A stretch of 50,139 nt of DNA from Lachnoclostridium sp. GTDB lineage: Bacteria > Bacillota > Clostridia > Lachnospirales > Lachnospiraceae. Where the stretch lies: positions 1 through 50,139 of the forward strand of contig JAMPEB010000021.1 of NCBI GenBank assembly GCA_023665475.1, given 5' to 3'. The notes beneath the pieces were generated by a model. That model was given only the letters and a program-made list of their open reading frames with translations. It was not told where the DNA came from and did no database searches. Shown here piece after piece: positions 8,144-15,966 of the stretch (the stretch's first letter is position 1; every line of letters starts with the position of its first letter). A program made the translations under genes and the position numbers.

Positions 8144-9970
8144 ATGTGCGGTATTGTGGGATATATCGGCAATAAGCAGGCGGCGCCCATTATTCTGGAC
8201 GGACTCTCGAAACTGGAGTATCGGGGCTATGACTCTGCGGGCATTGCCGTGTTTGACGGAGAGAGGATTATTACCAGCAAGGCTGTGGGAAGATTGAAGG
8301 TACTGGAGAATCTTACTCACGGTGGCGAGTCTATGAAGGGATTTTCCGGCATCGGACATACCCGATGGGCTACGCATGGCGCGCCCAGCGATTTAAACGC
8401 CCATCCCCATACGAACGGCAAGGGCAGTATTGCCGTGGTGCATAACGGCATTATTGAAAACTATATTCCCCTGCGGAAGAAAATGCGGGATAAAGGTTAT
8501 GAATTTGTCTCTGAAACGGATACGGAGGTACTTGCCCATCTGCTTGACTATTATTACAGGGGCAATCCCATGGAAGCCGTTACAAAGGTGCTCCACAGAG
8601 TGGAAGGTTCCTATGCGCTGGGGATTATGTTTGCCGATTTTCCGGGAGAGATTTATGCGGCAAGAAAGGACAGCCCCCTGATTGTAGGTAAAAATGAAGA
8701 CGGCTGCTTTATTGCTTCCGATGTGCCCGCTATTTTAAAGTATACGAGAACCGTGTACTATATGGATAATCAGGAGGTAGTAAGGCTTTCCGCAGACAAT
8801 TTGCAGTTCTTTTCCGTGGACGAGGAAGAGGTCACCAAGGAGGCAGTCACCATTGATTGGGATGCAAATGCGGCGGAAAAGGCAGGCTATGAGCATTTCA
8901 TGCTGAAAGAAATGTATGAGCAGCCCAAGACCGTTACGGATACTATTTCACCCCGCATCCAAAATAATGATATTGTAATTGAAGAACTGAACATGTCCGA
9001 TGAGGAACTCCGAAAGATCCGTAAAATCCACATTGTGGCATGCGGCTCCGCTTATCATGCCGGAGTGACCGGCAAATATGTGATAGAAGATCTGGCGCGC
9101 ATTCCCGTGGAGGTGGATGTGGCAAGCGAATTCCGCTACCGGAATCCGATTCTGGAGGAGGGCAGCATGGTCATCGTTATCAGCCAGTCCGGTGAGACCG
9201 CCGATACATTGGCGGCTCTTCGGGAATCCAAGGAGAGAGGCTTTAAAGTGCTGGGCATCGTCAATGTGGTGGGCAGTTCCATTGCAAGAGAAGCGGACAG
9301 CGTTATGTATACCTGGGCGGGACCTGAGATTGCAGTAGCGACCACCAAGGCGTACAGCGCACAGCTTGTGGCGTTGTATATGCTTGCCCTGAAGCTGGCA
9401 AAGGTGAGAAACACCGTTGATAAAGGACAGTATGAACATCTTTTGAACGATTTAGGGAGACTGCCTGACCAGATTGAGCTTTTGTTGGGACAGAAAGGGA
9501 AAATCCAGCATTTTGCCAACCGCTATGTAGGCGCCAGAGATATCTTCTTTATCGGAAGAGGCGTGGATTATGCGATTTCTCTGGAAGGTTCTCTCAAATT
9601 AAAAGAGATTTCCTATATCCATTCGGAAGCCTACGCCGCAGGAGAATTAAAGCACGGAACCATATCCCTGATTGAGGAGGGCACTCTGGTGGTAGCAGTG
9701 GCAACCCAGCCGGAACTGTTTCAAAAAACAATCAGCAATATTGTGGAAGTGAAGGCAAGGGGCGCTTTTGTCATGGCAGTGACCAACGAAGGCAATAAGG
9801 CAATAGAGAAAGCGGCGGATTATGTATTGTATATTCCGGAAACCCATTCCTGCTTTACCAATTCTCTGGCAATCGTTCCTTTGCAGCTATTTGCTTATTA
9901 TGTGGCTGTGGGAAGGGGCTGTGATGTGGATAAACCGAGAAATCTGGCAAAATCCGTCACGGTAGAATAA
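8144..9970 (+). CDS. glmS: glutamine--fructose-6-phosphate aminotransferase (isomerizing)
   Basis: Makes glucosamine 6-phosphate from fructose 6-phosphate and glutamine, the committed step to UDP-GlcNAc for peptidoglycan and surface glycans. The 608-residue length is standard. Cys2 in MCGIVGYIG is the glutaminase nucleophile. GHTRWATHG, HNGIIENY and SETDTE belong to the N-terminal glutamine amidotransferase domain. Two SIS domains follow, with ACGSAYHAG, SQSGETADTL and TTKAYSAQL, then GRGVDY and LKLKEISYIHSEAYAAGELKHG. The C-terminus DKPRNLAKSVTVE is characteristic. It starts 21 bases after the glycosyltransferase gene with aaggaagg as ribosome binding site, too little room for a glmS ribozyme leader. 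Confidence 0.98.
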   Translation: MCGIVGYIGNKQAAPIILDGLSKLEYRGYDSAGIAVFDGERIITSKAVGRLKVLENLTHGGESMKGFSGIGHTRWATHGAPSDLNAHPHTNGKGSIAVVHNGIIENYIPLRKKMRDKGYEFVSETDTEVLAHLLDYYYRGNPMEAVTKVLHRVEGSYALGIMFADFPGEIYAARKDSPLIVGKNEDGCFIASDVPAILKYTRTVYYMDNQEVVRLSADNLQFFSVDEEEVTKEAVTIDWDANAAEKAGYEHFMLKEMYEQPKTVTDTISPRIQNNDIVIEELNMSDEELRKIRKIHIVACGSAYHAGVTGKYVIEDLARIPVEVDVASEFRYRNPILEEGSMVIVISQSGETADTLAALRESKERGFKVLGIVNVVGSSIAREADSVMYTWAGPEIAVATTKAYSAQLVALYMLALKLAKVRNTVDKGQYEHLLNDLGRLPDQIELLLGQKGKIQHFANRYVGARDIFFIGRGVDYAISLEGSLKLKEISYIHSEAYAAGELKHGTISLIEEGTLVVAVATQPELFQKTISNIVEVKARGAFVMAVTNEGNKAIEKAADYVLYIPETHSCFTNSLAIVPLQLFAYYVAVGRGCDVDKPRNLAKSVTVE

Positions 9971-10082
9971 AATCACACTTTGATTAGAATTTTATCACAT
10001 TTTGGACACAATCGGGAGTTATACTAAAGTACATAAAGAGCAACACAAAGAGTGGAAGAAATAGCGAAAAGAGGTAATCATT

Positions 10083-11459
10083 ATGTACGAAAATGAAATT
10101 TACGGCGGTTCCACAATGCAAAACAGTTCCGTGCAGCAATTTTCAACTGCGAATACGCAGTCTGCAAATACACAGTTTGCGAATTCGCAGTTTGCTCCGG
10201 CATCTCAATCTATGCCGGATAGGAATGCGGAACGAAAGGGAGGCGGATTTTTCCGCAAATTGATGTTAAGCATCAGCCTTGGACTTTTCTTCGGCATGTT
10301 TGCCGGAGTAGGTTTCTTTGCGGCGCAGCAGGGCATGCAGCTTGCCGAAAAGGAACAGGAAACGGTCGAGTTGAAGGAAGTAGAGACATTAAATAAGGAT
10401 GATAACAAAAACTCCGATTTAAATTATGCTTCCGACGGTCAGGCATTACAGGTGTCACCCACTTATGTGGTGTCTTCGGATGTGTCGGATGTGGTGGAAG
10501 AAATAATGCCTGCCATGGTATCCATCATCAACAATTATACGGAGACATCTTCTTTCTGGGGCAGGAATTACAGTCAGGATTATGAGGCGAGCGGTTCGGG
10601 TATTATTGTAGGAAAAAATGAAACCGAGCTTTTGATGGTGTCCAACCATCATGTGGTCTCCGATGCCAATACTCTGAAGGTGACCTTTATTGACGGCGAG
10701 GAGGCGGAGGCATATATCAAGGGTACGGATAAAGACATGGATCTGGCGGTCATTGCCGTTCCTTTATCCGATTTGAGGGAAGAGACGCTGGATGCCATTC
10801 ATATCGCTAAATTGGGAGACAGCGACAGCCTGAGGCTGGGCGAGCCGGTCATTGCCATAGGTAATGCCTTGGGTTACGGACAGTCCGTGACCAACGGAAT
10901 TGTCAGCGCTTTGGACCGTGAGGTGAAATTTTCGGACGGTTCCAAGGGTACTTTTATCCAGACCAATGCGGCAATCAATCCCGGAAATTCCGGCGGTGCG
11001 CTGGTAAATATCAACGGTGAAGTGATAGGCATTAACTGCAGCAAATATATGGATGTGGAAGTGGAAGGTATGGGTTACGCCATTCCCATTACCACCGCCA
11101 ATCCTGTGCTTGCGGACCTGATTGAGCGTCAGCAAAGGCAAAAGGTTGCAGATAAGGACAAAGGCTATCTGGGAATAGAATATGAAGAGATGAACAGCCA
11201 GTATTCCGCTATGTTTAACATCCCGCAGGGTATTTATGTGAAGTCCGTGGAGCGAAACAGCGCGGCGGATAAAGCCGGACTGAAGCAGGGCGACATCATT
11301 ACCAAGATGGATAACGAATCCATTGTCACCAAGGAAGATTTACAGAAAAATATACAGTATTATGCTGTGGGAGACACTGTTGTTTTGACAGTTATGCGGC
11401 CCGAGGATGGAGAATATGTATCCCTTGAGATAGAAGCAGTATTGGGAAAGAGACCTTAA
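10083..11459 (+). CDS. htrA: HtrA/DegP-type membrane serine protease with PDZ domain
   Basis: Predicted membrane-anchored quality-control protease acting outside the cytoplasmic membrane. The first 45 residues are Gln/Ser/Asn-rich, with the short repeats QSANTQFANSQFA. A transmembrane helix follows at about 58-80, then a charged linker. The trypsin-like domain carries the full triad: His190 (NHHVV), Asp220 (DLAVI) and Ser303 (NPGNSGGAL). One PDZ domain fills about 350-450 (GIYVKSVERNSAADKAGLKQGDIITKMD). 458 residues is a usual length. The gene stands alone, with agaggt before its ATG and a terminator hairpin after it. A possible -10 (TATACT, 10020-10025) has no well-spaced -35 partner. Confidence 0.94.
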   Translation: MYENEIYGGSTMQNSSVQQFSTANTQSANTQFANSQFAPASQSMPDRNAERKGGGFFRKLMLSISLGLFFGMFAGVGFFAAQQGMQLAEKEQETVELKEVETLNKDDNKNSDLNYASDGQALQVSPTYVVSSDVSDVVEEIMPAMVSIINNYTETSSFWGRNYSQDYEASGSGIIVGKNETELLMVSNHHVVSDANTLKVTFIDGEEAEAYIKGTDKDMDLAVIAVPLSDLREETLDAIHIAKLGDSDSLRLGEPVIAIGNALGYGQSVTNGIVSALDREVKFSDGSKGTFIQTNAAINPGNSGGALVNINGEVIGINCSKYMDVEVEGMGYAIPITTANPVLADLIERQQRQKVADKDKGYLGIEYEEMNSQYSAMFNIPQGIYVKSVERNSAADKAGLKQGDIITKMDNESIVTKEDLQKNIQYYAVGDTVVLTVMRPEDGEYVSLEIEAVLGKRP

Positions 11460-11482
11460 AAGATAATGTGAAATATATGCCG

Positions 11483-11528
11483 ATACCCCAAAAACGGTTT
11501 AGAAAAGCTGTCTTTTGGGGTATTTGTA
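11483..11528 (+). terminator. intrinsic terminator after htrA
   Basis: ATACCCCAAAA (11483-11493) pairs with TTTTGGGGTAT (11513-11523) across a 19-base loop, followed by a short T-rich tail (ttgt). Position and form fit the end of the htrA transcript. Confidence 0.65.
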
Positions 11529-11551
11529 TGTTGGGATAAGCAGAAATAAAG

Positions 11552-11580
11552 TTGCAACACAGGGTATTATTCGGTATAAT
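11552..11580 (+). promoter_or_regulatory. promoter of the clpX-like gene
   Basis: TTGCAA at 11552-11557 and a perfect TATAAT at 11575-11580 with 17-base spacing, 38 bases before the ATG. The gene therefore appears to be an independent unit, not part of a clpP operon. Confidence 0.65.
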
Positions 11581-11617
11581 AAAATGAAACATAAACAACA
11601 CAGAAACGGAGAATTTT

Positions 11618-13057
11618 ATGTCGGACGATTATAGAGAAGTAGAATCCATCAGTGATGAGAAGAGCGAAAGCACTGTGATTGACAGCGTAGACAGTCACAG
11701 CGCTCATGATGATAAAGATAATCATGATAATAGCGATTATGAGGATGTATGTTTTATCTGCCGCAGACCGGAAAGCAAGGCGGGTAAAATGTTTAAGCTG
11801 CCCAATAATATCTGCGTGTGCAACGACTGTATGCACAAGACTATGGAAACCGTGAATCAGTTCGATTATCAGGGGATGCTGAATAACCCCAACATCAGCT
11901 TTGTAAATCTGGCGGATTTGCAGGGAGAAGGGGGAATCCCCAACAAGCAGAAGCTGAAAAAGAAAAAGAAGAAAGAGGATGCGCTTCCTGCCCTGAATAT
12001 TAAGGACATTCCTGCGCCTCACAAGATAAAGGCAAGCTTGGATGAATATGTGGTGGGGCAGGAATATGCCAAAAAAGTGATTTCCGTGGCAGTCTATAAC
12101 CACTATAAGAGGGTGGCTACCGGCACCATGGATGAAATTGAGATTGAGAAATCCAATATCCTGATGATTGGACCTACCGGAAGCGGAAAAACCTATCTGG
12201 TGAAGACTCTGGCAAATCTTCTGGATGTACCCCTTGCCATTGCGGACGCTACCTCCCTCACGGAGGCAGGGTACATTGGCGACGATATCGAGAGCGTGGT
12301 GTCCAAGCTTTTGGCAGCGGCGGAAAACGATGTGGAGAAGGCGGAGCGCGGCATTATTTTTATTGATGAAATTGATAAAATTGCCAAGAAAAAGAATACA
12401 AGCAGCCGTGATGTCAGCGGCGAGAGCGTACAGCAGGGAATGTTAAAGCTGTTAGAAGGGGCGGAAGTCGAAGTTCCGGTGGGTGCTAACAGCAAAAATG
12501 CAATGGTTCCCCTGGCCACGGTGAACACCCGGAATATCCTGTTCATCTGCGGCGGGGCATTCCCGGATTTGGAAGATATTATTAAGGAGAGACTGAGCAA
12601 GACTGCATCCATCGGCTTTAATTCCGATTTAAAGGACAAATATGATAAGGATAAAAATATTCTGGAAAAGGTTACCGTGGAAGATATCAGGAAATTTGGC
12701 ATGATTCCCGAATTTATCGGAAGACTGCCCATCATCTGCACCTTGCGGGGCTTAAACAAGGAAATGATGGTTCAAATTTTAAAGGAGCCCAAAAACGCTA
12801 TTTTAAAACAATATCAGAAGTTGTTAGAGCTTGATGAAGTGAAGCTGGAATTTACGGAGGATGCCTTGGAAGCCATTGCGGACAAGGCAATGGAGCGTGA
12901 TACCGGCGCCAGAGCCCTGCGCTCTATTATAGAGGATTTCATGCTGGACATCATGTATGAGATTCCCAAGGACGATAATATCGGCAGGGTTACCATTACA
13001 GGCGACTATATTCTGGGAAAGGGCGGTCCGATCATTGATATTCGGAGCAATTCCTAA
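11618..13057 (+). CDS. divergent ClpX-type AAA+ unfoldase
   Basis: Hexameric ATPase that would unfold proteins and feed them to ClpP. About 40 acidic, Ser/Asp/His-rich residues precede a ClpX zinc finger (Cys45, Cys48, Cys68, Cys71). The AAA+ core has Walker A GPTGSGKT (Lys191), pore loop GYIGDD, Walker B IIFIDEIDKIA, the RDVSGESVQQ loop, the GGAF sensor region and GARALR (sensor 2). The ClpP-docking IGF tripeptide is present at 332-334. However, where common ClpX has an Arg-Lys-His loop (about residue 290) this protein has ANSKNAMVPLATV. 479 residues is longer than the usual 410-430. No clpP or lon is adjacent, so this may be a paralogue with altered substrate choice; whether a standard clpX exists elsewhere cannot be seen here. 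Confidence 0.9.
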   Translation: MSDDYREVESISDEKSESTVIDSVDSHSAHDDKDNHDNSDYEDVCFICRRPESKAGKMFKLPNNICVCNDCMHKTMETVNQFDYQGMLNNPNISFVNLADLQGEGGIPNKQKLKKKKKKEDALPALNIKDIPAPHKIKASLDEYVVGQEYAKKVISVAVYNHYKRVATGTMDEIEIEKSNILMIGPTGSGKTYLVKTLANLLDVPLAIADATSLTEAGYIGDDIESVVSKLLAAAENDVEKAERGIIFIDEIDKIAKKKNTSSRDVSGESVQQGMLKLLEGAEVEVPVGANSKNAMVPLATVNTRNILFICGGAFPDLEDIIKERLSKTASIGFNSDLKDKYDKDKNILEKVTVEDIRKFGMIPEFIGRLPIICTLRGLNKEMMVQILKEPKNAILKQYQKLLELDEVKLEFTEDALEAIADKAMERDTGARALRSIIEDFMLDIMYEIPKDDNIGRVTITGDYILGKGGPIIDIRSNS

Positions 13058-13083
13058 AAATACAAAATAATTACACAAGCCCC

Positions 13084-13111
13084 TTGACAAATTCCATATA
13101 CATGATATTAT
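13084..13111 (+). promoter_or_regulatory. promoter of the metal efflux operon
   Basis: A consensus TTGACA at 13084-13089 and TATTAT at 13106-13111 with 16-base spacing. The predicted start of transcription falls in the first of three palindromes just downstream. Confidence 0.7.
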
Positions 13112-13112
13112 A

Positions 13113-13153
13113 TTCATATGAACAGTCATTCATATGAACGCATACTCATATGA
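13113..13153. promoter_or_regulatory. three-palindrome operator of the metal efflux operon
   Basis: TTCATATGAA occurs at 13113-13122 and again at 13129-13138, and TCATATGA at 13146-13153. The centres are exactly 16 bp apart. Each is self-complementary. Sites of the form ATATGAA/TTCATAT are typical of ArsR/SmtB-family zinc or cadmium repressors, so a dissociable metal-sensing repressor is the likely binder. No such repressor gene is seen in the window. Confidence 0.65.
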
Positions 13154-13188
13154 TAAAAGTAAATATCAACTAAACGGAGGGTAATATC

Positions 13189-13407
13189 ATGAAAAAAACT
13201 TACAAAATTGAAGTGGATTGTGCGGCATGCGCATTAAAGATGGAGGAGGCTGCCAAAAAGGTAGAAGGCGTTTTGGATGCTACCGTGAGTTTTATGACTC
13301 AGAAAATGAAGGTAGAATTTGCCGAGGGAAGCGAAGAAAAAAATGTTATGGATGCGGTAGTGAAAGCATGCAAAAAAGTAGAGTCTGACTGCGAAATATA
13401 TGTATAG
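13189..13407 (+). CDS. small heavy-metal-associated (HMA) domain protein
   Basis: A 72-residue ferredoxin-like HMA domain standing alone as a protein. The metal-binding motif is CAAC (VDCAACALKM, residues 11-14 region) and two further cysteines sit near the C-terminus (CKKVESDCEIYV). It begins MKKTYKIEVDC, with a strong cggagg site before the ATG. It is encoded just ahead of a P-type ATPase that lacks its own N-terminal HMA domain, so it probably delivers metal to that pump or does the job of the missing domain. Whether the metal is zinc, cadmium or copper is uncertain; the pump looks Zn/Cd-type. Confidence 0.88.
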   Translation: MKKTYKIEVDCAACALKMEEAAKKVEGVLDATVSFMTQKMKVEFAEGSEEKNVMDAVVKACKKVESDCEIYV

Positions 13408-13435
13408 ACGGTAGGCGGCATATGGAGGTATCGGT

Positions 13436-15322
13436 ATGACGAAAAAGCAGAAAAAGACACTATACCGCATTATAATTGCGGCAGTTCTTATGATTATTTT
13501 GCATTTTGTGCCAATAGAAGGCTCTCTTCGCCTGATTCTATACCTGATTCCTTACATTGTTATCGGTTATGACATTTTGAGGAAGGCGGTACTGGGCATC
13601 TTCCACGGAGAAGTGTTTGACGAGAATTTTCTGATGGCGGTTGCTACCGTAGGCGCCATTTGTCTGGGAGAGTACACAGAGGGCGTGGCGGTTATGCTGT
13701 TTTACCAGATTGGGGAGCTGTTTCAGGCTGTGGCAGTGGGAAAAAGCCGTCAGAATATCAGCGCCCTGATGGATATTCGTCCGGATTATGCCAATATTGA
13801 AAATGAGCAGGGCGCTTTGGAACAGGTGGACCCCGATGATGTGGAAATCGGAACAATCATTATCGTGCAGCCCGGGGAAAAAGTACCCATTGACGGTGTG
13901 GTGACAGAGGGTAGTTCCACTTTAAATACAGCCGCTCTGACCGGAGAAAGCATTCCGAAAGATGTTGGCGTCGGAGAAGATATTATCAGCGGATGTGTGA
14001 ACCTGAGTGGACTTTTAAAAATCCGTACCACAAAAGAATTTGGAGAATCCACAGTATCTAAGATTCTGGATTTAGTGGAAAATTCCAGCATGAAAAAGTC
14101 ACGCTCGGAGAATTTTATCACGAAATTTGCCAGATATTATACTCCGGCAGTCTGCTATAGCGCACTTGCCCTTGCCCTGTTTCCACCCATCGTGAATCTT
14201 GTTATGCAAAATCCTGCGAATTGGGGCACTTGGATTATCAGGGCATTGACATTTTTAGTTATCAGTTGTCCCTGCGCGCTTGTGATTTCCATTCCCTTAA
14301 GCTTTTTCGGAGGAATCGGGGGAGCCTCTGCCTGCGGTATTCTGGTGAAGGGTTCCAGTTATCTGGAGGCTTTGGCAGAGACCAAATATGTGGTCTTTGA
14401 CAAGACGGGGACTTTGACGAAGGGTGTATTTGAGGTTACCAAAATCCAGCCGGTACAGCAGCCGGGGGCTTCCTTGACAGAGAAAGAAATTTTGCGGTAT
14501 GCCGCCTATGCGGAGAGTTACTCCGGGCATCCTATTAGCAAAAGCCTTAAGGAAGCATACAAAGAGCCCATAGATTATAACCGGGTCAGCGATGTGGAAG
14601 AAATCGGCGGTCACGGGGTGACGGCGCTTGTGGACGGCATGAAGGTGGCTGCCGGAAACGACAAACTGATGAAGCAGTTGGGGGTTCCTTATACGGAGAA
14701 CACAGGTGTAGGCACTGTGGTGCATATAGCTGTGGAGGGCAGTTACGTGGGATATATTTTGATATCCGATGTGGAAAAGGAACAGTCCGGGGAAGCCATA
14801 GTGGCATTAAAGGCTTCCGGCGTGCGAAAGACGGTAATGCTTACCGGGGACAGCAAGCGTGTAGCGGATTATATGGCAGACAGGCTTGGACTTGACGAAG
14901 TGCACGGAGAACTGCTTCCGGCGGATAAAGTGGATAAGGTGGAATCACTTTTACAGGAAAAAGGCGCTAAAGAGAAGCTGGCTTTTGTGGGAGACGGAAT
15001 CAACGATGCCCCCGTGCTTTCGCGGGCGGATATCGGTATTGCCATGGGAGCCTTGGGCTCCGACGCAGCCATTGAGGCGGCGGATATTGTGCTGATGGAT
15101 GACAACCCTATGAAAATTGCCCTTGCCATGCGTATTTCCAGAAAATGCCTCCGCATTGTTTATGAGAACATTGTGTTTGCGCTGGGAATCAAGGCAGCCT
15201 GCCTGATTCTGGGAGCTCTTGGCATTGCCAATATGTGGATGGCAATTTTTGCGGATGTGGGAGTTATGGTATTGGCGGTACTCAACGCAATCCGCTGCCT
15301 GCGGGTGAAATCGCTTTCTTGA
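13436..15322 (+). CDS. P1B-type heavy-metal efflux ATPase (Zn/Cd-like)
   Basis: Membrane pump of 628 residues that exports a soft divalent metal. Two to four N-terminal helices lead into the actuator domain (TGES), then the transport motif Cys278-Pro-Cys280 in helix 6, phosphorylation site DKTGTLT with Asp322, a nucleotide-binding domain with the HP motif (SGHPIS), MLTGDSKR, and the hinge GDGINDAP. The C-terminal helix pair contains NxxxAxxADVGVMVLAVLNA, whose Asp is typical of zinc/cadmium/lead pumps. No HMA domain is fused; the 72-residue HMA protein immediately upstream, 28 bases away, replaces it. The ggagg ribosome binding site supports this ATG. Expression is probably metal-controlled through the operator array upstream. 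Confidence 0.94.
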   Translation: MTKKQKKTLYRIIIAAVLMIILHFVPIEGSLRLILYLIPYIVIGYDILRKAVLGIFHGEVFDENFLMAVATVGAICLGEYTEGVAVMLFYQIGELFQAVAVGKSRQNISALMDIRPDYANIENEQGALEQVDPDDVEIGTIIIVQPGEKVPIDGVVTEGSSTLNTAALTGESIPKDVGVGEDIISGCVNLSGLLKIRTTKEFGESTVSKILDLVENSSMKKSRSENFITKFARYYTPAVCYSALALALFPPIVNLVMQNPANWGTWIIRALTFLVISCPCALVISIPLSFFGGIGGASACGILVKGSSYLEALAETKYVVFDKTGTLTKGVFEVTKIQPVQQPGASLTEKEILRYAAYAESYSGHPISKSLKEAYKEPIDYNRVSDVEEIGGHGVTALVDGMKVAAGNDKLMKQLGVPYTENTGVGTVVHIAVEGSYVGYILISDVEKEQSGEAIVALKASGVRKTVMLTGDSKRVADYMADRLGLDEVHGELLPADKVDKVESLLQEKGAKEKLAFVGDGINDAPVLSRADIGIAMGALGSDAAIEAADIVLMDDNPMKIALAMRISRKCLRIVYENIVFALGIKAACLILGALGIANMWMAIFADVGVMVLAVLNAIRCLRVKSLS

Positions 15323-15339
15323 AGCATAGAGGAATTTTC

Positions 15340-15939
15340 ATGAATTGTGACAAATTGATAACCAATATGACAGACCAGATAAAAGAGGCCCAATTAAAGC
15401 TGGGCTATGCAGAGGAGACAGTGAGGCTGTATTACCCGCTGTCTTCTTTGCGTAGGCTGCTGCGGGAAGACGACACAGACACTGTGGGTTCCCTTGCCGC
15501 AGATGCCGGGACAGTCCTTACCGCGCTGGAAACGGAGTTTAAAAATCAGGAGAACTGTCCTTTAGGAAAGCTTTCTTTCAAACTTCATAAAGACAGGGTG
15601 GAAATCAGCATCCCTCCTGCGGGAGTCAGATATGTTCATGAACAGGTGGAGGAGCCTGTTTTTTTAAGTGCGTTGATTGAACTGTTTCAGACAAAACATC
15701 ATTGCGGGATAGAGGATGTGCGCAGGGTATTTGAAAGTTTTTCGCAGGATTATGTGTGTGAAAAGCTTTCACGGGAGGCGGCGGAGCATATGGGCTTTGA
15801 TTATGTGCTCTATTTCACGGATGAGGCGGAGGACCGCTACTATTACTGTGTCAAGGAGGAGATGGGACATACCGTTTATCATCGGTTTACGAAGGAGGAC
15901 TATGAAGAACTTGGAACGGAGGCAGAACCGGGAGCATAG
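15340..15939 (+). CDS. DUF3877 family protein
   Basis: Uncharacterised cytoplasmic protein of about 199 residues. An in-frame start further upstream (15235) lies inside the ATPase gene; the ATG at 15340, with gaggaa in front, is preferred. It begins MNCDKLITNMTDQIKEAQLKLGY, then ETVRLYYPLSSL, the segment ISIPPAGVRYVHEQ and a C-terminal YHRFTKEDYEEL. I recall this overall pattern from DUF3877 proteins of Lachnospiraceae. No catalytic motif is evident and no membrane segment is seen. It starts 17 bases after the P-type ATPase and ends 27 bases before the subtilase, so it may be co-transcribed with both, but no functional link follows from that. Confidence 0.78.
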   Translation: MNCDKLITNMTDQIKEAQLKLGYAEETVRLYYPLSSLRRLLREDDTDTVGSLAADAGTVLTALETEFKNQENCPLGKLSFKLHKDRVEISIPPAGVRYVHEQVEEPVFLSALIELFQTKHHCGIEDVRRVFESFSQDYVCEKLSREAAEHMGFDYVLYFTDEAEDRYYYCVKEEMGHTVYHRFTKEDYEELGTEAEPGA

Positions 15940-15966
15940 ACTAGTAAAAACTCCTTTGGAGATATT

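Noticed and set aside
10002..10025. TTGGAC and TATACT upstream of htrA as a promoter
   Set aside because: The boxes are only 12 bases apart, which is too short for a housekeeping promoter. The -10 may be real but its -35 is not evident.
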